From: Bacteroides acidifaciens | GTDB taxonomy: Bacteria; Bacteroidota; Bacteroidia; Bacteroidales; Bacteroidaceae | DNA length: 64,000 bases | Direction: 5' to 3' | Assembly: GCF_903181435.1 (NCBI RefSeq) | Contig: NZ_CAEUHO010000001.1 | Location: 806,001 to 870,000, forward strand | Shown: in pieces, positions 51,356 to 61,137 of the stretch | How positions within the stretch are numbered: position 1 is the stretch's first letter | Layout of the letters: each line of letters opens with the position of its first letter | Position numbers and translations under genes: made by a program | Notes under the pieces: model-generated | The model's database searches: none | What the model saw: only the letters and a program-made list of their open reading frames with translations | What the model was told of the DNA's origin: nothing

Positions 51356-53332
51356 TTATTTTTTGTAATGTAAGTTTTCTACTGTGACGACTTCGGTAGA
51401 TATTTCTCCTGTCCAGCCTATGTCCTGATTGACGGCGGTATAGATTCTTACGAAGTCTATTTGGTCTAATAATACAGGTTGTCCGTTTTGGTCTACAGCC
51501 CGGTCTATTTTAAATTGGCTGTATTCGGTTCTGTTGGGATGATTGTCTGCATATCCCCAAGGATAACAATAGCCTACCCAAACATTGCCTTCTTCTACGG
51601 CATTGTCTTTTAGACGTGTCCCATGGAAAGTTATTTCGTTTTCTTCTATCCAGTTCGGATAATAAGAATCTTGTTGATGGAATGTGTTACGTTTGACGAA
51701 TCCCTCTTTTCCTAAGTTATCTTTCCAGCGGACATCACCATTGGCCGGTTGGGGACGATAATAGGTGATTACGTAATTACGTATTTCTGTATCTTTTCCG
51801 TACTCACTACCTGCCAACTCATACCATTCATCGTCAGGTATCCCATTATTATTTATATCTTTCGAGACTAATACAATTCCCGGTTCAGCACTTCCACCAA
51901 GTGCTCCTGTTCCAGTGTTATTGTTGTAAGTGGCATTTCCCCATACCTTGAAATCATATTCCCCTTCGATATTAGGGATTGGTTGAGAAAATCCTACTGT
52001 TATTGTTCCACCGAATCCGCCTAATGAGATAACTGATTTTTTCTTTAGCTTTTCTGTGGCACGCTCTAAAACTTGTTCGGCAGTGAAACCTGTCTCATAA
52101 GCCGACGTACTCGTATTGATAAACTGTCCGGGAGCCGGCTTATACTCCCATACTTTATTGGCGAAAGCCAATGAATTTTCAGTTTCTTCGGTATTATCAT
52201 CAATGTCGCTTTGTGAAGCCTTGTCGCTGAATGCAATCGTGTTCGGATTCAGTCCGATATTATTCAGACGGAATTGCAGTTGTCCTTGTTGGTTGAAACA
52301 GAGCAAATCTCCGTATATGGTGTAATCATAAGCATTTGTGATATACACGTTGCCACTATAAGGATTCACATTGATTCCATAAGGAGTATCGATACTTGTT
52401 CCATCCGTAATGAAATTCTCACGAACGGTTTTTCCTGTTTTCAGATTGAATGTCTTGATAGAAGATGTTTGCGTACTATAATTGTAATTGTATAGATAGG
52501 CAATCTCTCCGTCAATGGCGAAGTTCTGTACTTTCTCATTGTAATGAGTCACTCCATTTGTCAGGCAGTCTATTTTTGCAAAGTTATAATTTCCTGCTTC
52601 TACATCTTCTCCACGGGTTGCTACATAAACGGTTGTTCCATCCGCACCGGCTACAATCTTGCCCGGATTCGGTCCTACTGTAATTTTATTGATTTCTTTG
52701 AATGTGGCGATATCAACCACAGATACAGTATTGTCTACTCCCAGGCCGGATGCATAATCCAGTCCGCCGGAATTGGAAACATATAACTTTTCGTTTTGTA
52801 CACAGATTCCATCGGGATTACGTCCTACGGAAGTGACACCGTCTATGGCGAGGGAAGTTGTATCAATACGTGTCACTGTTCCGTCATAAGAACACACATA
52901 CGCTTTTTCTTTGTGAAAGGCGATATATCGTGGTTCACGTGAACTTCCGTTTTCGGTCAGCATTTGAATTTGCTTCAAGGAATTTCCTGTATGGAAGTCT
53001 ATTACTTCCACTGTACTGGAGACATTGACAATGACATATATCTTGCCGCCATAAATGGCTAAATCATTTGCCGTATCTCCCAATCCCCGATGATTGATTG
53101 TGTTAAAATAGTTGCGCACCATTCTCTGGTTTCCGAAAGAGAAACGCATCAATGAACTGTTATTCTGATTGAATAGTCCTTCACATAATGCATAGAGCTC
53201 GGCTGTATCTGTTTCAGTCGGGTCACCTGCAATGTCCGAAGTGAAAGGCTTGTCTTCCATATCATCACAAGCCGTGAATAATAATAGGATGGGCAGGCAG
53301 AACCAAAATATATATGTCAATTTCCTTTTCAT
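51356..53332 (-). CDS. btuG: BtuG-like surface lipoprotein with beta-propeller
   Basis: A 658-residue lipoprotein (lipobox LLFTAC, Cys 22). Residues about 45-375 form a seven-bladed YVTN/DUF5074-type propeller with repeated motifs such as VEVIDFHTGN and VSVVDIATFK. The C-terminal part (about 395-655) is a beta sandwich with a calcium-like loop DINNNGIPDDEWYEL. BtuG proteins cover BtuB on the cell surface and take cobalamin with very high affinity. This gene starts 15 bp after btuB, downstream of a cobalamin riboswitch. The longer C-terminal domain makes it larger than the propeller-only BtuG type. Confidence 0.8.
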   Translation of the reverse strand: MKRKLTYIFWFCLPILLLFTACDDMEDKPFTSDIAGDPTETDTAELYALCEGLFNQNNSSLMRFSFGNQRMVRNYFNTINHRGLGDTANDLAIYGGKIYVIVNVSSTVEVIDFHTGNSLKQIQMLTENGSSREPRYIAFHKEKAYVCSYDGTVTRIDTTSLAIDGVTSVGRNPDGICVQNEKLYVSNSGGLDYASGLGVDNTVSVVDIATFKEINKITVGPNPGKIVAGADGTTVYVATRGEDVEAGNYNFAKIDCLTNGVTHYNEKVQNFAIDGEIAYLYNYNYSTQTSSIKTFNLKTGKTVRENFITDGTSIDTPYGINVNPYSGNVYITNAYDYTIYGDLLCFNQQGQLQFRLNNIGLNPNTIAFSDKASQSDIDDNTEETENSLAFANKVWEYKPAPGQFINTSTSAYETGFTAEQVLERATEKLKKKSVISLGGFGGTITVGFSQPIPNIEGEYDFKVWGNATYNNNTGTGALGGSAEPGIVLVSKDINNNGIPDDEWYELAGSEYGKDTEIRNYVITYYRPQPANGDVRWKDNLGKEGFVKRNTFHQQDSYYPNWIEENEITFHGTRLKDNAVEEGNVWVGYCYPWGYADNHPNRTEYSQFKIDRAVDQNGQPVLLDQIDFVRIYTAVNQDIGWTGEISTEVVTVENLHYKK

Positions 53333-53347
53333 ATCAGTATCCTGCTT

Positions 53348-55390
53348 TTAATATGTTATTTTTAGCGTTGCTCTTACCGAACGTCCCGGCATTGGGAAGT
53401 ATCGTACAATCTCGTAATTTTTATCCATCAGGTTCAGTACTTCCACGCTGAGCGAACTTGTAACTTTTCTTATCCGGAAGTCGTGGCTCGCCGAGATACT
53501 GTGGTCACTGTAACTATCCAGTCGGTTTGCTGCGATATTCTGTCCTACTGTATAGCGTTTTCCTGAATAAAGGAATGAGTAAGACATATTTATCCATGGT
53601 GTCTCGATACCTGCTTGTCCAGAGGCAGAAACACGGGGAGTATAGGCTATCTGATGTTTATAAGTCGATTTATCCTTGTTCGAATTAGGGTCAGTGACAT
53701 CCAATGCCCGTTGGTATGTATAATTGCCGGACAGGTTGATGCGGATTTTCTCCCAAGGCTGGAGAGACAAGTTTCCTGTGGCGTCAATTCCTTTAATCTC
53801 CACACTCCCCAAGTTTCTCATACTCCATATCGCAAGGTTCTTGGTAGGATAAGCAATGATTTTATCCGTTACTTTGTTATAGTATGCATCAACGGTTGCC
53901 GAAAGATAAGGAATGAATGTACATACATTCTTGCTGTATGTAAGTCCGATATTATATTGCTTTGCATTTTCAGGTTTCAGTTTGGTGTTTCCCACTTCCT
54001 GGTAATATAAGTCATTGAAACTTGGCAGGCGGAAGATGTCCTTATAGAAGGCACGGATACGGAACTCTTCGTTATGGAAAGGCTTGAATGAAGCGCTGAC
54101 ATAAGGCGTTAATTTGCGGTGATTGCCGGCGCTGCCGCCTTCCTTGACATCTTCGTTGATGATAGTTGCCAAAGCAGATGCGGAGATGGTCAGCCAATCA
54201 TTTACATATTTTCCAGCAAAAGCCGTCAGCCATGAATAGCGGGTGGGTTGCGCAAAATTAGTAAGATTAGTATCCATTGTATTGATACTCCCATCCGTTG
54301 AAAGGGAAAATGAAAGATTGTTCAATAATCTGTATAATACCGATGCGGAGAGATAGTATTCCTGTTGGTAATAACTGTTTTCCGTTTTTCCTGAAGAGTT
54401 TTTGGTGTCGGGGTCCAGGTAACGCTGATAGCTCCAGTTCCATTTGGCGGAAGTCTGCAATACCCATTGGTGGCTGAACTCTTTCTTATATTGGCTTTGT
54501 ATAAATGTATTCTTGTCCCACAGGTGTTGTGAGGAATAGTCGTTATAAAGTGTAGTGGCTTTCGGCAATCCTCGGGAAGATTGGAAGTAATAGGCTTTCA
54601 ATCGCCATTGCTCTTTATCGGAGAAGTTGCCGTAAAGTCCGGCTTCGGTACGGAAAGTCTGTACGTCGGTATTCTTTCTTTTCTCCCGTGACGTCAGGTC
54701 GCCCTCTGTATTTCCGTAGTGCAGGGTGTAGGGGTATTGTCCGTCTGAAGACATCCATTCGCCATTGGCTGTGACTGTCCACTTAGAATTGAGTTGTCGC
54801 TCTAACAGAACCGATGGGTTGACCAGCCCCCATGAGCCGGTCTTGAAAGCCGCGCTGATATTCGTACGTTTCCCTTTTTCGAAACGGGGAGTAAGTGTCT
54901 GTATATTCAGTATTCCTGCCGAAGCGAAGAAACGTGCCGGCTGGAATATATTATCGCTTTGACCGTTGCTTAATGATAACTGGTCTACGTTATCGAGCGA
55001 GAAACGACCGATGTCAATCTGACCCGTCTGGCAGTCGGTTACGGTGATTCCGTCATAACCTACGGCTGTGTGTTGTGCGCCCAGGCTGCGTATGGATACG
55101 GTTTTCAGTCCGCCGATGCCACCGTAATCTTTCACGGTCACTCCGGCAAAATGCTTCACGGCATCAGAGACTTGCAGAGCATGCAGGTTCTTTAGCGCAT
55201 CTTTGGAAAGTACTTGTAGCGGAGCGGTAGAACGTATCTCTCGTGTTTGGTAAATATCGGAAACTGTAATTTCGGGGATGGAGTATGTATGCGTTGTATC
55301 CACTTTTTGCTGTTGCGCAAAAAGTGCGGGGAATAAAAGCTGGCAGCAGATTACTGCACAGATACTCTTGTATAGCCTTATATGTCTCAT
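53348..55390 (-). CDS. btuB: TonB-dependent vitamin B12 receptor
   Basis: A 680-residue outer-membrane receptor. A signal peptide (ending LFPALFAQ) is followed by the TonB-box region, the plug domain (about 45-160, with VKDYGGIGGLKTVSIRSLG) and a 22-strand barrel ending in an aromatic-rich strand (RATLKITY). Length fits the short BtuB class. The cobalamin riboswitch in its leader makes vitamin B12 the clear substrate. It heads the unit btuB-btuG-DUF4465 with spacers of 15 and 34 bp. Confidence 0.9.
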   Translation of the reverse strand: MRHIRLYKSICAVICCQLLFPALFAQQQKVDTTHTYSIPEITVSDIYQTREIRSTAPLQVLSKDALKNLHALQVSDAVKHFAGVTVKDYGGIGGLKTVSIRSLGAQHTAVGYDGITVTDCQTGQIDIGRFSLDNVDQLSLSNGQSDNIFQPARFFASAGILNIQTLTPRFEKGKRTNISAAFKTGSWGLVNPSVLLERQLNSKWTVTANGEWMSSDGQYPYTLHYGNTEGDLTSREKRKNTDVQTFRTEAGLYGNFSDKEQWRLKAYYFQSSRGLPKATTLYNDYSSQHLWDKNTFIQSQYKKEFSHQWVLQTSAKWNWSYQRYLDPDTKNSSGKTENSYYQQEYYLSASVLYRLLNNLSFSLSTDGSINTMDTNLTNFAQPTRYSWLTAFAGKYVNDWLTISASALATIINEDVKEGGSAGNHRKLTPYVSASFKPFHNEEFRIRAFYKDIFRLPSFNDLYYQEVGNTKLKPENAKQYNIGLTYSKNVCTFIPYLSATVDAYYNKVTDKIIAYPTKNLAIWSMRNLGSVEIKGIDATGNLSLQPWEKIRINLSGNYTYQRALDVTDPNSNKDKSTYKHQIAYTPRVSASGQAGIETPWINMSYSFLYSGKRYTVGQNIAANRLDSYSDHSISASHDFRIRKVTSSLSVEVLNLMDKNYEIVRYFPMPGRSVRATLKITY

Positions 55391-55583
55391 CCTTGTCCTA
55401 TTATTGATCTATTTTTCACTTTTAAAAGTGTCCGGGCGAAATCCCTTCGACCGGACACGCATAAATAAACTTGGCAGAGTTTATTAATTAAAACACACTT
55501 TCTCTGAATCAGAATGATGAATGAAATGATAGACGGATTGTCCGGTTCATTAGATTCAACGCTTTTTCCTCGAAAGCAGTGAA

Positions 55584-55772
55584 ATTGGTTGCACGGCAGG
55601 TCTTCTGACTCGTTCCTGTTGCGGGCGCCTTCCCAGAAGTTTCTTTCCAGTGGCTAAAAGTAGGTTGCTCGCAACATATTTATAGAACTTACAGCAGCGG
55701 GACTGTTCAGGATTTACACCTGATTCCCTTTTAATCGCTTTCCTCGTATGTTTTTGAGGTCTGCGAACCAAT
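55584..55772 (-). promoter_or_regulatory. cobalamin riboswitch
   Basis: The minus strand carries the conserved cores in order: AGGGAATCAGGTG, CCCGCTGCTGTAA, GCCACTG, GGGAAGGCGCCC and GAGTCAGAAGACCTGCCGT. A closing P1 stem pairs ATTGGTT (55772-55766) with AACCAAT (55590-55584). It lies about 190 bp before btuB. By class knowledge, adenosyl- or methyl-cobalamin binding turns off expression of the uptake genes. Confidence 0.96.
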
Positions 55773-55817
55773 GCGTGGCAAAGATAGGGAGTTTATTTGG
55801 CTTTTGCAAAGGGGGGC

Positions 55818-55993
55818 GTTCTTTTTCTTTCGTCTTGATACGAAAGAAAAAGAACCAAAAAGAAAGAATCAAGGCTGCGTTTTTTCAGCTACTCCGGTGC
55901 TTTCTCCGGCTAAAGGGCAGAAACTCGCTACGCTCAAACAGTCTGCCCTTCTTAACGCCGAAGAAAACACCTGCGCTTGACGCTGAAAAAACG
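55818..55993. repeat. nested palindromic intergenic repeat
   Basis: Three inverted repeats: a 16-bp perfect hairpin (55818-55833 with 55840-55855, loop CTTGAT), an outer 12-bp pair CGTTTTTTCAGC/GCTGAAAAAACG (55878-55889, 55982-55993), and an inner 9-bp pair AAGGGCAGA/TCTGCCCTT (55913-55921, 55942-55950). I recall similar sequence (AACTCGCTACGCTCAAACAG) as dispersed in Bacteroides intergenic regions. The open frames across it are not genes. Confidence 0.75.
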
Positions 55994-56070
55994 AGGCCGG
56001 GAAACCATGCGGGGTGGCACGTGGTATGGGCATGCGGTGTGTGTACGTGTGTGGGTGACGTGGGAGATGC

Positions 56071-57015
56071 TTATTGTTCGCCTTTCATTAGTAAGTATTC
56101 TTCGATGGTTTGCGCTGTGGCATCCTTTAGAAGTACTGTCTTGTCTTTGTTCAGAAGGTAGAGGGTAGGGACGGCTTTCAAGTCATACAGTTGTTGCTCC
56201 TTGATAGCGAAAGTCTTGTCATATCCGTTAATCCATTCCTTCGGGAATTCATTCAGATGTTTCCGCCATTCGTCCAGTTCTTCGTCGGGGTAGATAGAGA
56301 GGACGGTCAACTTCTTTTGAGATAGAAGCTGATTGATGATAGGGGCGTTTTTTAATGCTTCGATTGTTTCCGTGCAGGCGTGGCATCCCGGGTTATTGAT
56401 AAATAATAAGGTATAGTCCGATTTCTGTTGATAAAGGGAGCCTTGTGCGCCAGAAGACAATGTATAGTTAAAGTTCAATGCTTTGGTTCCGATACGGTTT
56501 TTCTGAGCCAGTTCACGGCGGGCTTTGGGACGTACCTTTTCTATTTCTTCCAGTATGGGAGAAGCCAGCATGGCATCCAGTACAGGGATATAAAATTCTT
56601 CGTTACGCATCGGAGAGTTAGGGTCGTACAGATATTTGTCTGCCAAGTCGGTGATGTAAGTGAATACCTTCTTATCCACGTTTGTCCGTTCGATTGTTTT
56701 CCGCATAGCTTGCTGTGCAGTTTCCAATGGAACATGGTTCAATATATCGCAATAGTCCGACCAAGCCTGTTCGGTCACTTCGGGGTGATGGATATAATTG
56801 GTATCGGCAAAGTTTACGTTATCCCAATAGTGCTTGACAAGGAAATCCGCCCGTTGTTCCGGCGCCGTCATCATTGTCGGGATGGTGGGTAATGTGAAAG
56901 TTTTGATAGTATCCTGTGCTACTTCAGTTTTGTTTAAGCCGGAAGCATTGCCGTTTTTGCAGGCACAAAGACAAAGAATACATACAATTGAAAGAATATT
57001 TAGATTCGTTTTCAT
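56071..57015 (-). CDS. DUF5106/thioredoxin-fold lipoprotein
   Basis: A 314-residue exported lipoprotein: lipobox LCLCAC (Cys about 19), then an all-helical DUF5106 domain (about 45-170) and a C-terminal thioredoxin-like domain (about 185-310). The redox pair is CHAC in NNPGCHACTETIEAL, with the cis-Pro loop VPTLYLL. Such proteins handle disulfides at the periplasmic face in Bacteroidales. It ends just before the palindromic repeat. The two-component genes upstream on the same strand are 134 bp away. Confidence 0.85.
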   Translation of the reverse strand: MKTNLNILSIVCILCLCACKNGNASGLNKTEVAQDTIKTFTLPTIPTMMTAPEQRADFLVKHYWDNVNFADTNYIHHPEVTEQAWSDYCDILNHVPLETAQQAMRKTIERTNVDKKVFTYITDLADKYLYDPNSPMRNEEFYIPVLDAMLASPILEEIEKVRPKARRELAQKNRIGTKALNFNYTLSSGAQGSLYQQKSDYTLLFINNPGCHACTETIEALKNAPIINQLLSQKKLTVLSIYPDEELDEWRKHLNEFPKEWINGYDKTFAIKEQQLYDLKAVPTLYLLNKDKTVLLKDATAQTIEEYLLMKGEQ

Positions 57016-57149
57016 AATTGGCTGTTATTATATTGAACTTCTATGAATTACATAGAAGACAAAGATAATGCCTTTTCATTTTATACAAAGAATATTTCTT
57101 TCTTTTCTTCTTTGTCTTCTTTTAAAAGAACCTTACTTTGTGAAAAATC

Positions 57150-58931
57150 TTATTTCTCCTTTGCCAATGTAAAGACAAACTCCAGTCCGCCGCCCTGATT
57201 ATTTTTGGCAGAGATGATGCCGCCATGGATAATCACTGCATTCTTCACGATAGCCAGTCCTAGTCCCGTTCCGCCTAATTTTCGCGAACGACCTTTGTCT
57301 ACCCGGTAGAAACGCTCGAAGAGACGGTTCAGATGTTCGGGGGATACGCCTACGCCCGTATCGGCAAAACTGAAATAATAGAAGCTCTCGTCTTCACGGA
57401 AACAATTGATATTAATCTGGATATTCGTTCCGGCATATGCGATGGCGTTATCCATCAGATTGCGGAAGATGGAATAAATCAGGGAATAATTTCCTTTGAC
57501 CTGTATGCTCTTCTTTAAAGAATTAACTACCGTGATATGCTTCTCGTCCAGTTCCAGTGAAACCTCGTTGATGATATTTCCTACCAGTACACTGATATCC
57601 ACCCGTTCCATATCAATCATGTTGGCAGCCTCATCCATGCGGGTAAGTACGGAAATATCACGCAACAACCGGCTCAATCGGTTGCTTTGCGCATAGCAGC
57701 GTTCAAGGAATACATTAATCTTCTCTCGCGGTATGTTTTCATTATTGACGATAGTTTCCAAATACCCTTGAATACTGCTGACAGGCGTTTTCAGTTCATG
57801 CGCGACGTTCTGTGTCAACTGCCGTTTGAGATTCACCTGTTCTTCTTCCTGGGTGACATCATTGATTGAAATCTCAAAGCTTGCATCCTGGAAGATGATA
57901 CATTCAACGATAAACGTGCGTCCGTTCTTGTTGATGGTGATAGACATTCGCTTTTCGTCTTTCCCTCTCGAACGCTGTTGCTGGTTCTTATTTATAAAAT
58001 GTATAATCTCTTTCAGTTCGCTGATGGCAAAGACCTTTTCCGTAGTTTCCAGGTTAGAGTCCGAAATTAGGTTGCTGTATTGGGTAAAGAGATTGTTGAC
58101 AAGAATCTCCTTTTTGTCTTTCGTAAATACTCCCAGTCCTTCGTGCGAAATCTGAAGATGGGTAATCAGCTTCTCGCGTTCGATGTAGAGAGCTTCTTTC
58201 GTTTCGTGCAGCCGCTTGTAGATTTGGATGATATGCTGCGATATTTCTCCCAATTCATTGTGCGGGAAAGCCGATTGTATCGCCATCTCGATAGGCTCGT
58301 TCCGGTCGGCACGCATGGCAAACTCGCGGAGCTGGCTGATAGAAGTCCCCAGTTTGTTCGTGAATTTGTAGAAGATAATCATCAGAAGCAAAGTCACGAT
58401 TACAGTGAACCATAAATAATGCGGGTCTGCTTGCAGATTGTTGATAAGGCTTATATTATAAGGTAATGCCGAACGGAGAATATAATCCTTATAACGTGTA
58501 GCCGAATAAAAATAAGGAACTCCTGTCGTTTCCGAAGTACGGCGCACGTCATACCCATTCCCGTGTTTCAGTGCTTTCTGCACTTCCGGACGGTTAAGGT
58601 GGTTTTCCATCTGTTCGTCATGGTTCGGATAACTGTCGTAAACCACATTTCCATCCAGGTCGATAAGCGTTACACGCAAGTCTTCCAGAATATGATTATT
58701 GATATAATCGTTGATAATTCCGTCGTCAAGCGGTTGTTCGTCCAGCCGCTCGTAGAGCCGGCTGTTGTAATCCTGCAATTTGGTATTCAGCAGTTCTATT
58801 TTATATTCCCGTTCGCGTTGGTACTGGTACGCAATGAAACAGATAGCGAATACTAGAAACAGTGAAATAACCGAAAGGAAAAGCTTCCGGCTGAAAGAAA
58901 GAAAATGTCTTTGAGTTACAGGCAGGTTCAT
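57150..58931 (-). CDS. PhoR-like sensor histidine kinase
   Basis: A 593-residue membrane kinase with two membrane segments (about 12-32 and 172-192). Between them lies a periplasmic sensor domain (about 33-170, containing VTLIDLDGNVVYDSYPN). A HAMP-like region, a PAS-like segment and the catalytic core follow. The phospho-acceptor is in NVAHELKTPVSSIQG; ATP boxes are NLMDNAIAY, DTGVGV and GGTGLGLAIV. It is encoded right behind its regulator (9 bp). The pair resembles the Bacteroides RprX/RprY type, but I cannot confirm that name. Confidence 0.9.
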   Translation of the reverse strand: MNLPVTQRHFLSFSRKLFLSVISLFLVFAICFIAYQYQREREYKIELLNTKLQDYNSRLYERLDEQPLDDGIINDYINNHILEDLRVTLIDLDGNVVYDSYPNHDEQMENHLNRPEVQKALKHGNGYDVRRTSETTGVPYFYSATRYKDYILRSALPYNISLINNLQADPHYLWFTVIVTLLLMIIFYKFTNKLGTSISQLREFAMRADRNEPIEMAIQSAFPHNELGEISQHIIQIYKRLHETKEALYIEREKLITHLQISHEGLGVFTKDKKEILVNNLFTQYSNLISDSNLETTEKVFAISELKEIIHFINKNQQQRSRGKDEKRMSITINKNGRTFIVECIIFQDASFEISINDVTQEEEQVNLKRQLTQNVAHELKTPVSSIQGYLETIVNNENIPREKINVFLERCYAQSNRLSRLLRDISVLTRMDEAANMIDMERVDISVLVGNIINEVSLELDEKHITVVNSLKKSIQVKGNYSLIYSIFRNLMDNAIAYAGTNIQININCFREDESFYYFSFADTGVGVSPEHLNRLFERFYRVDKGRSRKLGGTGLGLAIVKNAVIIHGGIISAKNNQGGGLEFVFTLAKEK

Positions 58932-58940
58932 GATAAATAG

Positions 58941-59630
58941 TTATTCAGCTTCAAAACAGTATCCGTATCCGAGACGTGTGACAATGCATTTGCCGTATAT
59001 GCCTATCTTTTTGCGTAAACGGGTGATGTTTACGTCGATAGTACGGTCCAGCACATACACTTCGTCGCTCCAGATACGTGCCAGAATATCTTCACGTGAG
59101 AATACACGCCCTTTATTCTGTACCAGCAGAAGCAGGATTTCAAATTCTTTTTTGGTCAATGACACTTCTTCGTCGTCGATGCTCGCTTTCTTCTTGGTGA
59201 TGTCGATGACAAGTGTCTGGTAAGTAAGCCGTTCGGGTGCTCTTTCCGTTTCCGTCGTTGCCGTACGTCTCAATACGGCTTTCACACGGGCGATGACTTC
59301 GCGCAGGGAGAAAGGCTTCGAGATATAATCGTCCGCGCCCAGGTTGAATCCTGTCACAGTATCGTTTTCAGTATCTTTTGCCGTGATGAAGATGATAGGC
59401 ACTTTGGCTGTTTTCTTGTCTTTCTTCAGCATGTTCGCCATTTTGAATCCGGAGATTTCTCCCATCATCACATCGAGTAGAATTAAATGGTAGCTGCTGA
59501 TGTTCATTTTCAGTGCTTCTTCGGCAGAGTTTGCGGTATCTACCTCATAACCTTCGTTCTCAAGATTGAATTTCAGAATCTCGCAGAGGTCTTCTTCATC
59601 GTCGACAACTAAAATACGGGTTTCGTTCAT
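58941..59630 (-). CDS. OmpR/PhoB-family response regulator
   Basis: A 229-residue regulator: receiver domain with Asp10/Asp11 acid pair, phospho-acceptor Asp53 (ILLDVMMG), Thr and Lys of the switch (FITAKD, YISKPF), then a winged-helix DNA-binding domain (about 130-228, with EVYVLDRTIDVNITRLRKKI). It is the first gene of a two-gene operon with the kinase and has a consensus promoter 28 bp upstream. The family binds direct repeats as a dimer; targets are unknown here. Confidence 0.93.
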   Translation of the reverse strand: MNETRILVVDDEEDLCEILKFNLENEGYEVDTANSAEEALKMNISSYHLILLDVMMGEISGFKMANMLKKDKKTAKVPIIFITAKDTENDTVTGFNLGADDYISKPFSLREVIARVKAVLRRTATTETERAPERLTYQTLVIDITKKKASIDDEEVSLTKKEFEILLLLVQNKGRVFSREDILARIWSDEVYVLDRTIDVNITRLRKKIGIYGKCIVTRLGYGYCFEAE

Positions 59631-59657
59631 AAGATGTATCTAATTAATGTGATATGA

Positions 59658-59689
59658 CAAAGTTACGTTTTTATTTTATTCGATGCAAA
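59658..59689 (-). promoter_or_regulatory. consensus promoter of the two-component operon
   Basis: Minus strand: TTTG (59689-59686), a 20-bp spacer and TAACTTTG (59665-59658). Both Bacteroides boxes fit, 28 bp upstream of the regulator start. Confidence 0.7.
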
Positions 59690-59819
59690 GATGAGAAGAC
59701 TTTGTTACGGTCAGATGAAACAGATGTTACAATCGCGTTACATTCCTTGATTTATGGGAATTGATATGGAATATGGAAGTTTTTATGGATTGTAAGAGGA
59801 AAAAACGTCTGCTATTTGT

Positions 59820-59827
59820 TATCTTTG
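59820..59827 (+). promoter_or_regulatory. -7 promoter box of the transglutaminase-like gene
   Basis: TATCTTTG fits TAnnTTTG and lies 45 bp before the ATG; no -33 box at the right distance. Confidence 0.45.
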
Positions 59828-59872
59828 TTAGCGAGAAATGATAGAAATGTTGGATAATAGAAACTGCAAACG

Positions 59873-61066
59873 ATGATAAAAATAGACTTGAAACGTCATA
59901 AGCGCGAAGTGATAGGTGCGGTTATCGTACTGCTGCTCCTGCTCGGCGGTGTGTCCGTCTTTAAATATACCTCTTTCAATACAGGCTTTGAGATAACAGA
60001 CGATTTGGGTGGAAACATCTTTCCCTCGGCTATTCTGTCCGTAGCCACTACCGATGCACAAGTTGTCATACCTTCGGACTCCACCTATCTGGGAAATCCG
60101 AAATCGTGCATTGCCATCCGGCTGAAATCAAAGACCGCATACAGCCGTGTACGCATTGAAGTGGCCGAAACTCCTTTCTTCTCCCGTTCCGTATCCGAGT
60201 TCGTATTGAACAAACCGCGTACGGAGTATACGATTTATCCGGATATTATATGGAATTACGAAGCATTGAAGAATAACGTGCAAGCCGAGCCGGTAAGCGT
60301 TGCCGTGACCGTCGAGATGAATGAGAAGGACCTGGGACAACGGGTACGTACTTTCTCTGTCCGCAGTATTAACGAATGTCTGCTGGGGTATGTGGCGAAC
60401 GGAACCAAGTTTCACGATACAAGTATCTTCTTTGCCGCCTACGTCAATGAAGAGAATCCGATGATTGACCAATTGCTCCGCGAAGCATTGAATACCCGTA
60501 TCGTCAATCGTTTCCTCGGCTATCAGAGCAAGGCTAAAGGAGCAGTAGACAAGCAGGTGTATGCCCTTTGGAATATTTTACAGAAACGCAAGTTCCGTTA
60601 TAGCTCCGTTTCCAATACCAGCCTTTCGAGTAATGTTGTATTCTCACAGCGTGTCCGTACGTTTGACGATGCGTTGGAATCCTCTCAAATCAACTGCGTG
60701 GACGGCAGCGTATTGTTCGCGTCCTTGCTTCGTGCCATTAATATCGACCCTATCCTTGTGCGTACACCGGGACATATGTTTGTGGGTTACTACACGGATA
60801 ATTCGCATACCGACAAGAACTTTCTGGAGACAACGATGATTGGCGACGTCGACCTGGACGACTTTTTCCCCGACGAGCAACTGGACTCCACAATGGTAGG
60901 CAAGTCGCAGAACGAAATGTCATTGCTCACCTTCGAGAAATCCAAACAATACGCCAATAAGAAGTACAAAGAGAACGAAGAAGGCATTCATTCCGGCAAG
61001 CTGAACTATATGTTTTTGGAAATTTCCAAAGAGGTACGCAGGAAAATACAGCCGATAGGTAAATAG
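59873..61066 (+). CDS. membrane-anchored transglutaminase-like protein
   Basis: A 397-residue protein with one N-terminal membrane anchor (about 13-30, VIGAVIVLLLLLGGVSVF). The rest faces the periplasm. Residues about 220-345 have transglutaminase/papain-like fold motifs: candidate nucleophile Cys in INCVDGSVLFASLLRA, His in TPGHMFVGYY and an acidic residue after LETTMIG. This Cys-His-acid triad suggests a protease or amidase; the substrate is unknown. It starts a plus-strand unit with the DUF3805 gene 71 bp downstream. Confidence 0.8.
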   Translation: MIKIDLKRHKREVIGAVIVLLLLLGGVSVFKYTSFNTGFEITDDLGGNIFPSAILSVATTDAQVVIPSDSTYLGNPKSCIAIRLKSKTAYSRVRIEVAETPFFSRSVSEFVLNKPRTEYTIYPDIIWNYEALKNNVQAEPVSVAVTVEMNEKDLGQRVRTFSVRSINECLLGYVANGTKFHDTSIFFAAYVNEENPMIDQLLREALNTRIVNRFLGYQSKAKGAVDKQVYALWNILQKRKFRYSSVSNTSLSSNVVFSQRVRTFDDALESSQINCVDGSVLFASLLRAINIDPILVRTPGHMFVGYYTDNSHTDKNFLETTMIGDVDLDDFFPDEQLDSTMVGKSQNEMSLLTFEKSKQYANKKYKENEEGIHSGKLNYMFLEISKEVRRKIQPIGK

Positions 61067-61137
61067 TTTCTTATCTATCTTCATGCAATTTCCCTATTTT
61101 ATTGTATTTTTGCCAAGTAATCATTTAATGAAAAAGG

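Noticed and set aside
53615..54010. Plus-strand open frame of 131 codons
   Set aside because: Antisense to the barrel part of btuB with no promoter or domain.
55748..56168. Plus-strand open frames of 60-137 codons across the palindromic repeat
   Set aside because: They follow the inverted repeats and the end of the DUF5106 gene, have no start context and no domain.
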